The notes below the pieces were generated by a model that saw nothing but the letters and a program-made list of their open reading frames with translations, was not told the origin of the DNA and ran no database searches. A DNA stretch of 64,000 nucleotides from Culex pipiens pallens (taxonomy: Eukaryota; Arthropoda; Insecta; Diptera; Culicidae): positions 54,758,937 to 54,822,936 of the forward strand of contig NC_068938.1 of NCBI RefSeq assembly GCF_016801865.2. Reading direction: 5' to 3'. Below, piece after piece: positions 10,402-24,517 of this stretch. The position numbers and the translations under genes were made by a program. Numbering within the stretch: the stretch's first letter is position 1; every line of letters starts with the position of its first letter.

Positions 10402-13400
10402 AGATGCAATTTTAGAACCCAAATATATCGATAAGAAAAAAATTAAGCCGCACTACAAATGCTGAAAAAATCTCAGGGGTATTTTTTTTTCTTTTAATTC
10501 GAAGCATCTTAATTTGAAAATGTCACCTTTTTCTAGTGAAACGTGTATAGGACCACCCAAACGACATCAGAAATTGTCCAACTAAATTTTTCCATGTAAT
10601 TTTGCAAGCTGAATCTGAATCTTCTCTCAGAATTGAGCCAATGCCTTGCAATGCGTCAAAATATTAATTTTTGGTCATATGTTGTGTTTCTATGGGATTG
10701 TATTATGATTTGAGTTAGACAATTGCTTCGTTCAAAAAAATAAAATAAAAAAATAATAATACAGATTTTTGAAGGTTTGCTCAGTTGCTTTCTGTAAATT
10801 TGGTCGTAGAAGGCGTTGATTGCGAGATAACATTTTGGTGTCTTGCACAAAGTTGCTTGAAATAGCAAGCCTAAAAACTTTCTGGAAGATGAAAAGAATC
10901 CCAACATATTCCTGAAATGTAAGATTTTCAAAAACGCACTAATCGTATACCACCCTAATTTTCAACCAAGCTATTTTCACTTAATTTTTGCGATCTGGAC
11001 CACTGTGCAATGTAAACCAACAAAAAAAAATTTTTGTCGGTGGAAAAAAACCAACTTCAATTTGTCAATAATTGTTTTCTTAATGTTTTTGACTTATGGT
11101 ATGGAAACAAAAAAAAGTTATTCTAATTGTTTATTGCGTTGATTTCTTTTTTAAATGAAGCAATTAGATTTAATTCAAAACAAACCGATTTTACTTGACT
11201 CTAAATTGTCTTCAAAAAAATACAATACAAAACATTTCACTTGTACCCTTAGTACAACAGCACGTGACCCATCTTTTGCACAGTGAACTTGGCACTCCCT
11301 TCTCTAGCCCGACAGTACCTACATTCAACTCGACCTGACGGTACAAATTGGGCCGCTCTCTAGAGGAATTGTTGCGCAATCAATCATGCGTGTTATTAGT
11401 GTTCAACGTGGCATCGTGTGCTCATCTTCACTTACACACAGTTCCATAATCGTTTCCCCCTTTAGATTTGTCGATTCACTATTTACCGTGTAGAAGAATA
11501 AGACGAAAATGCCATCAATAACCTACAATTCGGTCCTAAAATGAAGCTTAGATTGCTGATATTATTGTTTACAGCTATAAAGCTTATTATTCTGAGTACA
11601 ATGACCCTTCGTACGACCACAAAGAGTTTAAAATTGATTTTTAAATCAATTTTAAACGCGGTCCTTCTTGACAGAAAAGCTCCTACTTGACAGCTCGTTC
11701 CAAGGGAACCATAGTTGATCCATCGAAAAAATGTTGTCTTTTCAAAATTTATTTTTGCTTTAAAATGAAAAAAAGTGATCAGAAATGGTTTTTAATGGTG
11801 TTTTTTACCGTTGTACATAAAAATTTACATAGGGCTTTAGTACCCAATTCATCCGCTCGTAAGGGGGCGATTGTAATTGAGACATTAGTGCAAAAGTGTC
11901 GAAGTTTAAAATGGTTTCGATAGAGGGGGTACAAGCATTATTTCTGGTATAGACACTTTCTTTCTTCTGAATTTGAAACAAAATTCCTGACGAGGGACAC
12001 GAGGAAAGCTCTAAACCTGCCAGCACCAGAAGATAATCCTTTTCCAATCCAAATTCAACGGGGGGCTTCCCTTAGGTTTCGATAATGATTATTTATTCAC
12101 ACTGCCCGTCGTCGCTTTCCCCTTTGGTAAGGTAATCCCGTTTGAGGGTTCAAAAGAAAGCAAACACGTGAAAAGCTGCTTCCATTGATGGCTAATAGCC
12201 AGTGTGCAGTGTTTGTGTGGACACTTTCCCCGATTGGCACCGGTGTGTGATGGGTAAATAACCCCTCCACTCTGTTGGTCGAGTGTTGGAGAATGGTTGA
12301 CGAGGAAGAGGTAAGGGACCTGCAGTTGACGGGTATCTCTGTGCAATTGGGGTTGGAAATTCGATTGAACTTGTTTGTCTGAAGTACCTGACAAATTTGG
12401 ATGGGAATTAATTTTAGAACATAATCAATGAATTGAATTTTAAACTTGTCCATTTGGTTAATGGCTTTTTTTTAAATTCAGTTTAATTTTGTTTATTTCA
12501 AATAATGTTCAAACTTCAAGGATAACGTCCTTCGCGGTCATTGACCTAAAATTATCAAACGCAGAATTTAATTCCCCCGGGGACGCCCGCTTTTCGGCAG
12601 TTTTGGCACAACATAATCGTTCTAAGCCTCCACATAAATCAACACTTTATGGCCCCCAGTAAATTTCGTCCTTTCACAAAACGGCACACCGTGGAAATGG
12701 TATAGCACCGGATTTTCCCCCAATGCAAATAAACTGTTGTCAGTTTCTTATCACAGCCATAGTCAAGCAAAAACGTGACTTTTCGAGGCTTGATCTACCG
12801 CGGTGAAAAGGGGAAAATCTAAACAAACAAAAGTTTAATTTTAGATGAGAACCGAAAAAAGGGTTTTCCAACAGTATCAATTTGGAGGAAATCCTTTGCT
12901 CAGTCAGGCTTCGCGACGCCTGTTGTGTTCTGCTTTGATAAGCTCCCCTCTTGATTGAAAACGGCAAAAAATTGATTCCAATTTCACACTTTTCTTCCAC
13001 TTAGGGTAGGCAGATTTTATGGATGCATAAATTTGTTATGAAGATGTTAACGTTAGCTTTTTTATCTCTTTTCAACTTTTGTTGTAATTTTTCCAGCTGA
13101 TTGCGTCACCTTTAAGTGTTATTTACTTTAAATTGGTTTTGGCACCACCTGACAACCATCCCCCACTAAAAGCCTCTCAAGGACACCAGCAAGAAAATTC
13201 CGTCACGTCCTTTTATCCTGCAAGAAAACTCGACTCGTCTTTCCAAATTACGTTTGTAATTACCGGTAGGTGCCACAGCAGGGGAGTTCATTTCCATCTC
13301 CTAGCGATGTCGAGAATTCCGCTGAATTTAAATTAAAATTTCCTCGCCACATCTAAAATATATCAGAGCTCGCACGCTGCTTGAAATACTTGAATTCGTC

Positions 13401-14347
13401 TCAAATTGATGAGCGTGCCGAAGGAAGGATTTGGACATGAAACAAGACACACGAGCGTGTGCTGTGCTATCGTGGAAGTCAAGCAGTGACCTGAAATTTA
13501 ATTTCAAAATATATACACTTTCCCATTTTGAACGACGGTTGGTGCCGATTTTCATCCCCGCGAGGGGTGCTGACTTGAGAGGGAGGACTTGAAGTCGGTT
13601 TTTGGCTGAAATTAAACAGCATCCGGCGAGGCGGATGGTTTGGCAGGCAGTTTTGTGGATTTGAAAGTTTAGGGTTCATCAACCATTTTGCACCAACAAG
13701 AAGAATAAGCAGAATCTAAGGACTAGCGATTTTAAAGTAGTATTCGTTATCTGTTTGTTGGCCAAGAGTCAGATGTTCCATCGGGAAAATATTATGTGAA
13801 AATATTCTAAAAATTTCAAAATCAAGTTCAATATTTCTAAACGTTTAACAGAGGCGACGCGTGGCCAAAATGTTTACCTGTTCAAACAATCTTTTTAGTA
13901 ATTTTCAAGTTTTTTAGCTCAATCACATTTAAAAAATATCTTTTATACATAATAAGAAAATATTAGATGATGTTAGCAATATTGTTGTGAGAACTGTTGA
14001 TCACATGATTTTTATTGAAATAGTAACTCTTTCAAATTACAGCAATTATTATTCTTCAAGAAGTGTAAAATTGAAATGCTTTTTACATTGTAGTTTTCTA
14101 TAATTAGCTTGTTTTGTAAATAAAAAAAACTAAATCAAAACTTGAGGCATAATCCAACCACAAGTTTTTCCCTGGAGTTTTCTTTAGAATGACTTCTCTT
14201 ATGTTCCATTGGATTAGATTAGAGCAAAAAAAATTCTCACAAAAACGTTGTTATGGTTTTGTTTGAGCAACCTGCCAAAAATGTATGGAATTTCGTAATT
14301 TTTGTTCTCGTGGATCAAACTTACTTTTTGCCCAGGTATTTAAAAAC
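10402..14347. other. Non-coding DNA, no gene recognised
   Basis: Mixed AT-rich filler (10402-11250, 13690-14340) and more complex DNA (11250-13680). A 15-bp perfect palindrome with a 2-nt spacer (gtttaaaattgattt and its complement) lies at 11626-11657. Frames up to 118 codons on the minus strand near 12090-12450 overlap in different registers and show no domain. Confidence 0.5.
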
Positions 14348-14468
14348 GTAGATTTTTAAGAAACCCTAGATGTATGGGTATCAAAAGATCGGAAATTTTA
14401 TGCCCTTTCCGATTCCACATAGGTTGACTTTTGAATCGTGGACCGTTTCGGATGCCGGCGGATTTTCC
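14348..14468 (+). repeat. Dispersed repeat, copy 1 (empty site for a MITE)
   Basis: Shares gggtatcaaaagatc, gaaattttatgcccttt, cacataggttgac and gatgccggcggatttt with 24241-24517. Here tgccctttccga is continuous, whereas the second copy is split by a MITE between duplicated TTT triplets. Confidence 0.75.
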
Positions 14469-14599
14469 TACGACGTAATTCCGGGTTGGTACGAAATTCC
14501 AACGAAAAATCTATTCTATCGATACAAATACCCCCAAAACGGTGTTATACCCACTCCAAAATGTTTATTTAGCAATTCTATGGTAATATATTGACATTT

Positions 14600-15949
14600 A
14601 GTTGAATTGAAAGTTTGCAAAATTAAGTTTAGATAAGTTTTATATAGAATTTCCAGAGTTATATAAACTTTTATACTAAGTAGTTAGTAAACTTTATATT
14701 CAGTTCAAATTATTTTTTTAATCAGTCAAGGATGCCTATTCGGAGTTGGATGACTGGATTTATGGTGATTTGTCAACAAATAACATTATTTATGTCAATT
14801 TTTCAAAAGGTGTAAAAACTTTTTTTGCACCTTTTTTATTTTCGTAATAGTATTTGTTATATAACTTTTTATAGAAATCATCTTTTCATGAGCTTTTTGT
14901 AGCAAAATGTTTGGCATGAGTTTCTGAACAAAACGTAGTACTAGGTTCCTGTTCAACTTTAATTTTTTTACATGTTTCATCACAAAATGTGCATAGTGCC
15001 CAAGGGGTGTAAATACTTTTTTTACATACTGTAAGTCCAAATATTCATTTGCTAACTAACTTGAATTGAAAATCTAAACTTTAATCTAAAATCCTCTAAA
15101 CTTAATGTTCAAAGCTAAACATTCCTTTAACTGTTGTAGTACTACTTCTATCAAAAACAATACAAATTTATGAACAGTAACTGATATACAAATTGGATAA
15201 ACATCGCGATTTGAAAAAGAAATGACCATTTACGTCAAAAAATCCGTAGTTCCTCCATTCGCAACAATGGTCGAAACAAAACTAATCCGAAAACCGCTAG
15301 TTCAACAGATCAACGAATTTTGTCCGATATCATTACATTATTGATTGATCGAGACTCTATGAAAATTTTGACATAAAATATGCCTAGTAGTCTACATCAA
15401 TCAAAGTCTATTGACAGCATTACTCTAGCATAAAAATTGCAACTAACTTTAACTTTAAATAGATTTTGAAAGAATACAGATTTATTTTCAATGCTAATGC
15501 TAAGCAACAACAGAATTGTACTATCCTGAAGTCCCAACCTAAAACCCACATTGTGATAGTGAAAAAGTCACAGAAGCAGCGGTGTCTTGTGCAATTGTGA
15601 TATTTTCACTACCGGAGAACTACCTAGTTCACGAAGACAGCTTATCGGTCAACGCTTAAGCCCTGGGGCTGCGACAAAGCGAGTTCTCGTAGCATGAAGT
15701 GGTGTCCAAAGTGCTTATAAAAAAGAATGTATACCCAAATTTTAACTAATGCACTAGGATCAAATCATGCCACTTGACTTTACAAGGCTCAGGGAGAATC
15801 ACAAAAAAATGTTGTTGTCTTATTTTTGATTGTCGAGCTTAGTATGACCCCTCAGCTACACTAAAGTGATTTAGAATTTTTAAATCCAAGATGGCGCCCA
15901 ATATTGCAGTGCTGAAATATTAAAAAACTGCATTTTATTATTAAATAGG
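14600..15949. other. Non-coding AT-rich DNA
   Basis: No gene, RNA or mobile element was recognised. The 15520-15720 part is compositionally more balanced and may be single-copy. Confidence 0.5.
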
Positions 15950-16108
15950 CAACCCGCTATTCAAATTTGACTAATATGGGGTAGCAGAACTCGAATATGG
16001 TGTTAAAAAAAGAAAAAGAATATTTAAAACGAAAATGTTTTTTTTGTTCGTGATTCGATTATCCAAAGTTCCATACAAACCTTCGGATAATCGAACTTCT
16101 GGACTGTA
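15950..16108. repeat. pogo-like element right end
   Basis: Aligns with 57715-57880: both share attcaaatttgactaa, agaactcgaat, tttttgttcgtga, ccatacaaaccttcggataa and end in tggactgta. It is a dispersed pogo/Tigger-type MITE end; no left TIR was found. Confidence 0.6.
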
Positions 16109-17743
16109 ACAACGAACTTTCATCAGTCGGATGATAGATTCATCAGACCACATGTCACACTTTACCTCCTCCACATTTGGTATCTTGATCAGACAATGTC
16201 GTCCTTCAAAACGCCACATCCACCCGTAAACCATCATTCCAAACCTGCCCTGTAACACGATATCTCACCATTCAGCTCAACCGGAATATGATCTCTCCAG
16301 TTGTTCACAAAAATACACAAAAGCAACCAAAAAAAAAAAAGAGGAGAAAGAGTCCCCGAAGACAGATGAGCACGAGGCAAACGTCAAACCTGCATAAATG
16401 CCACACATCTGTATTTGTTCCTAATTTGGTCCCGCGCGCGCTCGTCCCCTTAAGGCGAAAGGCAAAGCCGCGGGGCCGGCTAGTTGGCGCGAAAAATCTC
16501 ATAGGTTACTGCGATGCGCGCGCGCCACGTGCTCTCGTTTTGAATGCTGGCGTGGCTCAGTTACTGTTCGCACGAACTGCGTGCAGTGGAAAGTATTGTA
16601 ATCAGCATGAAAATAAAGAAATAAATATTTTTTCAAAACAAATATTTTTTAAATAGTTTCAAGCAGTGTGGTTGGTGTTAGTAAAGCGTAAACGGGTTTT
16701 TCGAAATATGAAAAAAATAATCATTTTGGATTGACAGTTTTTGTGAACTATATCGAACTGCTAATATTTTATTTATTTTTATTTGTTGTTCAAATATTGT
16801 TTTGGCAAATATTTTAGTAAGGTTTGATTTAAAAAAAAAAAAACATTGATAAGCATGATTCGAATGTAAGTAAAATGACTGCATATCGTTATTTCGATTT
16901 ACAGTAACTAAAAAAACACACTCAGCCTCACGAAACATGTCAATGCTTCGGAGGCTAATTGCTAATCAACTGACGTAGTATAAAATACATTTTAAAACAC
17001 TTTTTTCATTCAAATGTAGTAATTTGAAATTGTGTATGTGTTGAGGGACATAAACATCAAAATATATTTTGAACAGTGCCTTACCGAGTGATGAAGACGA
17101 GTCAAATAATTAAACAATTTGAGGAATGTTATACAAAAACATCAATCCCTGACATAAACATTTTTCTATTATCTCTAAGAAACTACATTGTACGCTTTCA
17201 ATATCATCAAAATAATGAATTAAATAAATTTCGAAGTCAATTTTGTTGTTAGGAATAAGCAAACATAATTTTCTATATTTTTTTATTAGACGCCCGTTGA
17301 GACAATATCAACTTCAAAGTCAAGAAAAATGTTCTGATAAAAACAGGAAACCCATTTATTTTCAAAGGGCAAATGAAATGAATAACATCAATTTATTCAA
17401 TTTGTATTACAAAATCAATGCTAGTTCTTCTAATTGCTAGAAATTTAATATAAAAAGAAACTGAATCGTTGGAGCGACAAAGAATCGACAAAGTCAACTA
17501 AATTTAAAAAAAAATGCTAATGTCAAGATAACTTTTAAATAATTTGAAATGGCGGGTTTCATTATTCATTCCTCCTTTTTTCATAGTAAAATAATTTAAT
17601 TGAATTCGTAATCAGGTTTAAGAAAAAAATTAAATAATATTATTTTTCCTTTAACAAAAATATGGGTTACAAAAATAATGGCATGCAAAATATTGCATTC
17701 ATCTAAACGAACGCAACGTAAACGGTAGGGTGCGTTATATCGA
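16109..17743. other. Non-coding DNA with a small GC-rich patch
   Basis: 16430-16570 contains cgcgcgcgctcg and gatgcgcgcgcgcc, clearly above the local GC level, with frames on both strands but no recognisable product. It could be an old regulatory island or a repeat end. The rest is AT-rich. Confidence 0.4.
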
Positions 17744-20700
17744 TAATGGCATTTTGAGTCTGTTCCTGATCAAACTTGTAATCAGAATTTATTGTTTCAT
17801 ATCCCTGAAGTATAAATTCGAAATATCAAGTAAATTTGAAATTGATAAAAAAAAACTCTCTGCGATGGCAGTTTGGGTTAGCTCCTGATAAAACTAGTAA
17901 TCAGAATTGAGTGTTTTATATCTCTGAAATATAAATTCAAATTTTGCCAAATTACAAAGTGAAATTTAAAAATGTTAAAAAATCTTGGAACGTCAGTTCT
18001 TCCTATAAATTATTAAATAATTTTGAAAACTTTCGGTGATGGCAGTTTGGGTAAGTTCCTGGTGATCAGAATGTATTGTTTTATATCTCTAAAGTATAAA
18101 TTCAAATTTTGCTAAATTACCTAGTGAAATTTAAAATTGATTTAAAAAATCTTAGAAGGTTAGTCATTTCTAGTAAATTATTAAATAATATCAAAAACCC
18201 TCTGCGCTGGCAGTATGAGTCAGCTCCTGGTCAAACTAGTATTCAATTTTTTTTATATCTCTAAAATATTATTTAAAATTGTGCCAAATTACTAAGCAAA
18301 ATTTAAAATTGATAAAAAAAAGTCTTAGAATGTTAGTCATTTCTAGTAAATTATTAAATAATTTTAAAAACTCTCTGCGATGACAGTCTAAGTCAGTTCC
18401 TGGTAAAACTCGTGATCAGAATTTATTGTTTTATATTTGTAAAGTATAAATTCAAATTTTGCTAAATTACATAGTGAAAGTTAAAATTGCTAATAAATCT
18501 TGGAAGGTCAGATATTTCTAGTAAATTATTAAATAATTTCAAAAACTCTGTGTGATGGAAGTCTGAGTTTGTTCCTGGTCAAACTAGTGATCAGAAATTA
18601 TTGTTTTATATCCCTGAAAAATAAATTGAAATTTGCCAAATTGAGAAATGAAACTTAAAATTAATTAAAAAAAATCTTTGAAGGTTAGTCCCTTATAGTA
18701 AATTATTAAATAATTTATAAAAAAAAACTCTCTGCGAAGGCGAGTCAGTTCCTGGTCAAACTAGTATTCAAAGTTTACTGTTTTATATCTCTGCAGCATA
18801 AATTATAATTTTGTCAAATTACCTAGAGAAATTTAAAATTGATTAATAATTTACTCGAAATGACTAACCTTCTAAGATCAATTTATCAATTTAAAATTTG
18901 ACTATGTAATTTAGCTAAATTTGAATATATACTTTATAGATATAAAACAATAAATACTGATCACTAGTTATACCAGGAACTGACTCAGAATGCCATTACA
19001 GAGAGTTTTGAATATTATTTAATAATTTACTCGAAATGACTAACCTTCTCAGATCTTTTTTATTAACTTTAAGTTTCATTTCTCAGTTTGGCAAATTTTA
19101 ATTTATGCATCAGGGATATAAAACAATAATTTCTGATCATTAGTTTGACCAGGAACAAACTCAGACTTCCATCGCAGAGAGTTTATGAAATTATTTTATA
19201 ATTTACTAGAAATGACTAAAATTATAAGACTTTTTTTTATCAATTTTAAATTTTGCTTGGTAGTTTGGCAAAATTTTAATTAATACTTCAGAGATATAAA
19301 ACAATAAATTCTGATCACTAGATATTCCAGGAACTGACTCAGACTGCCATTACAGAGAGTTTTGAATATTATTTAATAATTTACTCGAAATGACTAACCT
19401 TCTAAGATTTTTTTTTATTAACTTTAAGTTTCATTTCTCAGTTTGGCAAATTTTAATTTATGCTTCAGGGATATAAAACAATAATTTCTGATCACTAGTT
19501 TGACCAGGAACAAACTCAGACTTCCATCGCAGAGAGTTTATGAAATTATTTAATAATTTACTAGAAATGACTAACATTATAAGACTTTTTTTTATCAATT
19601 TTAAATTTTGCTTGGTAGTTTGGCAAAATTTTAATTAATATTTCAGAGATATAAAACAATAAATTCTGATCACTAGATATACCAGGAACTGACTCAGACT
19701 GCCATCGCAGAGAGTTTTTAAAATTATTTAATAATTTACTAGAAGTGACTAACCTTCTAAGATTTTTTTTTATTAACTTTAAGTTTCATTTCTCAATTTG
19801 GCAAATTTTAATTTATGCTTCAGGGATATAAAACAATAATTTCTGATCACTAGTTTGACCAGGAACAAACTCAGACTTCCATCGCAGAGAGTTTATGAAA
19901 TTATTTTATAATTTACTAGAAATGACTAACATTATAAGACTTTGTTTTATCAATTTTAAATTTTGCTTGGTAGTTTGGCAAAATTTTAATTAATATTTCA
20001 GAGATATAAAACAATAAATTCTGATCACTAGATATACCAGGAACTGACTCAGACTGCCATCGCAGAGAGTTTTTAAAATTATTTAATAATTTACTAGAAG
20101 TGACTAACCTTCTAAGATTTTTTTTTATTAACTTTAAGTTTCAATTCTTAATTTGGCAAATTTTAATTTATGCTTCAGGGATATAAAACAATAATTTCTG
20201 ATCACTAGTTTGACCAGGAACAAACTCAGACTTCCATCGCAGAGAGTTTATGAAATTATTTTATAATTTACTAGAAATAACTAACATTATAAGACTTTGT
20301 TTTATCAATTTTAAATTTTGCTTGGTAGTTTGGCAAAATTTTAATTTATATTTCAGTGATATAAAACAATCAATTATGATCACTAGATATACCAGGAACT
20401 GACTCAGACTGCCATCGCAGAGAGTTTTTGAAATTATTTATTAATTTACTAGAAATGACTAAAATTATAAGACTTTTTTATCAATTTTAAATTTTGCTTG
20501 GTAGTTTGGCAAAATTTTCATTAATATTTCAGAGATATAAAACAATAAATTCTGATCACTAGATATTCCAGGAACTGACTCAGACTGCCATCACAGAGAG
20601 TTTTTGAAATTATTTATTAATTTACTAGAAATGACTAAAATTATAAGACTTTTTTTTTATCAATTTTAAATTTTGCTTGGTAGTTTGGCAAAATTTTAAT

Positions 20701-23700
20701 TAATATTTCAGAGATATAAAACAATAAATTCTGATCACTAGATATTCCAGGAACTGACTCAGACTGCCATTACAGAGAGTTTTTGAAATTATTTATTAAT
20801 TTACTAGAAATGACTAAAATTATAAGACTTTTTTTTATCAATTTTAAATTTTGCTTGGTAGTTTGGCAAAATTTTAATTAATATTTCAGAGATATAAAAC
20901 AATAAATTCTGATCACTAGATATTCCAGGAACTGACTCAGACTGCCATCACAGAGAGTTTTGAATATTATTTAATAATTTACTCGAAATGACTAACCTTC
21001 TAAGATTTTTTTTATTAACTTTAAGTTTCATTTCTCAATTTGGCAAATTTTAATTTATGCTTCAGGGATATAAAACAATAATTTCTGATCACTAGTTTGA
21101 CCAGGAACAAACTCAGACTTCCATCGCAGAGAGTTTTTGAAATTATTTAATAATTTACTAGAAATGACTAACATTATAAGACTTTTTTTTATCAATTTTA
21201 AATTTTGCTTGGTAGTTTGGCAAAATTTTAATTAATATTTCAGAGATATAAAACAATAAATTCTGATCACTAGATATACCAGGAACTGACTCAGACTGCC
21301 ATCGCAGAGAGTTTTGAAAATTATTTAATAATTTACTCGAAATGACTAACCTTCTCAGATCTTTTTAATTAATTTTAAGTTTCATTCCTCAACTTGGCAA
21401 ATTTTAATTTATGCATCAGGGATATAAAACAATAATTTCTGATCACTAGTTTGACCAGGAACAAACTCAGACTTCCATCGCAGAGAGTTTATGAAATTAT
21501 TTTATAATTTACTAGAAATAACTAACATTATAAGACTTTGTTTTATCAATTTTAAATTTTGCTTGGTAGTTTGGCAAAATTTTAATTTATATTTCAGTGA
21601 TATAAAACAATCAATTATGATCACTAGATATACCAGGAACTGACTCAGACTGCCATCGCAGAGAGTTTTTGAAATTATTTATTAATTTACTAGAAATGAC
21701 TAAAATTATAAGACTTTTTTATCAATTTTAAATTTTGCTTGGTAGTTTGGCAAAATTTTCATTAATATTTCAGAGATATAAAACAATAAATTCTGATCAC
21801 TAGATATTCCAGGAACTGACTCAGACTGCCATCACAGAGAGTTTTTGAAATTATTTATTAATTTACTAGAAATGACTAAAATTATAAGACTTTTTTTTTA
21901 TCAATTTTAAATTTTGCTTGGTAGTTTGGCAAAATTTTAATTAATATTTCAGAGATATAAAACAATAAATTCTGATCACTAGATATTCCAGGAACTGACT
22001 CAGACTGCCATCACAGAGAGTTTTGAATATTATTTAATAATTTACTCGAAATGACTAACCTTCTAAGATTTTTTTTATTAACTTTAAGTTTCATTTCTCA
22101 ATTTGGCAAATTTTAATTTATGCTTCAGGGATATAAAACAATAAATTCTGATCACTAGTTTGAACAGGAACAAACTCAGACTTCCATCGCAGAGAGTTTT
22201 TAAAATTATTTAATAATTTACTAGAAATGACTAACATTATAAGACTTTTTTATCAATTTTAAATTTTGCTTGGTAGTTTGGCAAAATTTTAATTAATATT
22301 TCAGTGATATAAAACAATAAATTCTGATCACCAGATATACCAGGATTCAGACTCAGACTGCCATCGAGGAGAGTTTTTAAAATTATTTAATAATTTACTC
22401 GAAATGACTAACCTTCTAAGACTTTTTTTATCAATTTTAAATTTTGCTTGGTAATTTGGCAAAATTTTAAATAATATTTCAGAGATATAAAAAAAATTTG
22501 AATACTAGTTTGACCAGGAGCTGACTCATACTGCCAGCGCAGAGAGTTTTTGAAATTATTTAATAATTTACTAGAAATGATTAACCTTCTAAGATTTTTT
22601 TAATCAATTTTAAATTTCACTATGTAATTTAGCAAAATTTGAATTTATACTCAACAAATATAGAACAATAAATTCTGATCACTAATTTTACCAGGAACTG
22701 ACTCAGACTGCCTTAGCAAAAAGTTTTTTTTTTAATATTTAATAATTTACTAGAAATGACTAACCTTCTAAAAATTTTTTATCAATTTTAAATTTCACTA
22801 TGTAATTTAGCAAAATTTGAATTTATACTTAACAAATATAGAACAATAAATTCTGATCACTAGTTTTACCAGGAACTGACTCAGACTGCCATCGCAGAGA
22901 GTTTTTAAAATTATTTAATAATTTACTAGAAATGACTAACCTTCTAATATATTTTTTAAATAATTTCAAAAACTCTCTGCGATGGAAGTCTGAGTTTGTT
23001 CCTGGTCAAACTAGTGATCAGAAATTATTGTTTTATATCCCTGAAGCATAAATTAAAATTTGCCAAATTGAGGAATGAAACTTAAAATTAATTAAAAAGA
23101 TCTTAGAAGGTTAGTCACTTCTAGTAAATTATTAAATAATTTTAAAAACTCTCTGCGATGGCAGTCTGAGTCAGTTCTCGGTATAACTAGTGATTAGAAT
23201 TTATTATTTTATATCTATAAAGTATAAATTCAAATGTTTGCTAAATTACATAGTGAAATTTAAAATTGATAAAACAAAATCTTAGAAGGTCAGTCATTTC
23301 CAGTAAATTATTAAATAATTTAAAAAACTCTCTGCGATGGAAGTCTGAATTTGTTCCTGGTCAAACTAGTGATCAGAATCTATTGTTTTAGATCCCTGAA
23401 GTAAAATAATATAACGGATGTGAAATTTAAAATTATTAAAATAGCTTGGAACGTCAGACATTTGTATAAAAAAAAATTGGGAAAGGAGTCTGAGAGTCAG
23501 TTCTTGGAAATATAATTTGATCTTTTATATTCTTGCAGTGTCAAATTACAAAAGTAGCAAAAAGCTTGGAAACTCAGTTGTTTGAATTTAGTTTTTTAAA
23601 ATAAAAATAAACTTTCTGAGATTGGAATCCAAATCAGTTTCAAGTCAGGTTAGTGATAAAAACTGGTTGTTCCTGGAGTATAAAATCACAACTTAGCATA

Positions 23701-24225
23701 AGGCCATGTTGAATTTCAAAAATCTATAAATCTGATAAAACTAGTAAATTTAAATAAATTATAAATCTTATTTTAATATCCTTCTGGGATGGGAGTCTAA
23801 TTCAGTTCCTGAAAATGTAAGCGATCAGATTTTTTTTAAACCTTGTAGTATACATTCACAAATTGGTATATTACCATGCCAAATCAACAATTTTTTTTTG
23901 AAAATAATTATTTATTTAATTATTTTTTTTATATCTTTTTTATTTTTATGCATTTGCATTGTTTATTGTTTTATCTGGATATAATACAATAATTTCTGAT
24001 CACTAGTTTGACCGGGAACTTACCCAAACTGCCATCACTGAAAGTTTTTTTTAAATTATTTAATTATTTAAATAACTGACGTTCCAAGAATATTAAACAA
24101 TTTTAAATTTCACTTGGCAATTTGGCAAGTTTTTAATTTATAAATACTTCAGGGATATAAAACAATTATTTCTGATCACTAGTTTGACCAGGAACTAACT
24201 CAAACTGCCATCACAGAAAGTTTGT
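17744..24225. repeat. ~178-bp satellite array with alternating block orientation
   Basis: The monomer contains ctctgcgatggcagtctgag, tcagttcctggtcaaactag, tgatcagaatttattgtttt and aaggttagtcatttctag. Successive ctgatcacta landmarks at 19488, 19666, 19843 and 20021 give 177-178 bp spacing. Blocks: plus about 17744-18850, minus about 18860-22955, plus about 22956-23850 (diverging to the right), minus about 23980-24225. In the minus block two monomer types alternate (a 'ctgactcagactgcc' type and a 'caaactcagacttcc' type), giving ~355-bp dimers. A longer order exists: the ctagaaataactaac variant at 20271 recurs at 21512, 1,241 bp later. The ends are more diverged than the centre. Confidence 0.9.
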
Positions 24226-24240
24226 TTAAAATTGTAAAAC

Positions 24241-24517
24241 GTGGGTTTCATAGAAAACCTATATGTTTGGGTATCAAAAGATCTGAAATTTTATGCCCTT
24301 TGGCGTCATCCATAAAGTATGTCACGCTCTTGGTGAGGGGGGAGGGGGGGGGGGGAATTGAAATTGCATGTTATAAGTATAGGAAAAGTGCGACAAAGGG
24401 GGGAGGAGGGTAAATTTTGGCTGATTTTTGAGTGACGTACTTTATGGATGAAGCCTTTCCGATGACACATAGGTTGACCTGTGAATGGTGGACCGGTTCA
24501 GATGCCGGCGGATTTTG
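24241..24517 (+). repeat. Dispersed repeat, copy 2 (interrupted by a MITE)
   Basis: Homologous to 14348-14468 on both sides of the insertion at 24302-24455. Removing the insertion and one TTT restores collinearity with copy 1. Confidence 0.75.
24302..24455. mobile_element. 154-bp MITE with GGCKTCATCCATAAAG TIRs and TTT duplication
   Basis: The left end GGCGTCATCCATAAAGTATG and the inverted right end GGCTTCATCCATAAAGTACG match closely and continue into TCAC. TTT flanks both sides (24299-24301, 24456-24458). The paralogous empty site at 14401-14412 has a single TTT, which proves the insertion boundaries. The interior holds a long G run and no ORF. A fragment of the same end is at 6911. Confidence 0.88.

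Noticed and set aside
17744..24225. CRISPR array
   Set aside because: Monomers are contiguous, ~178 bp, and reverse orientation; there are no unique spacers or cas genes.
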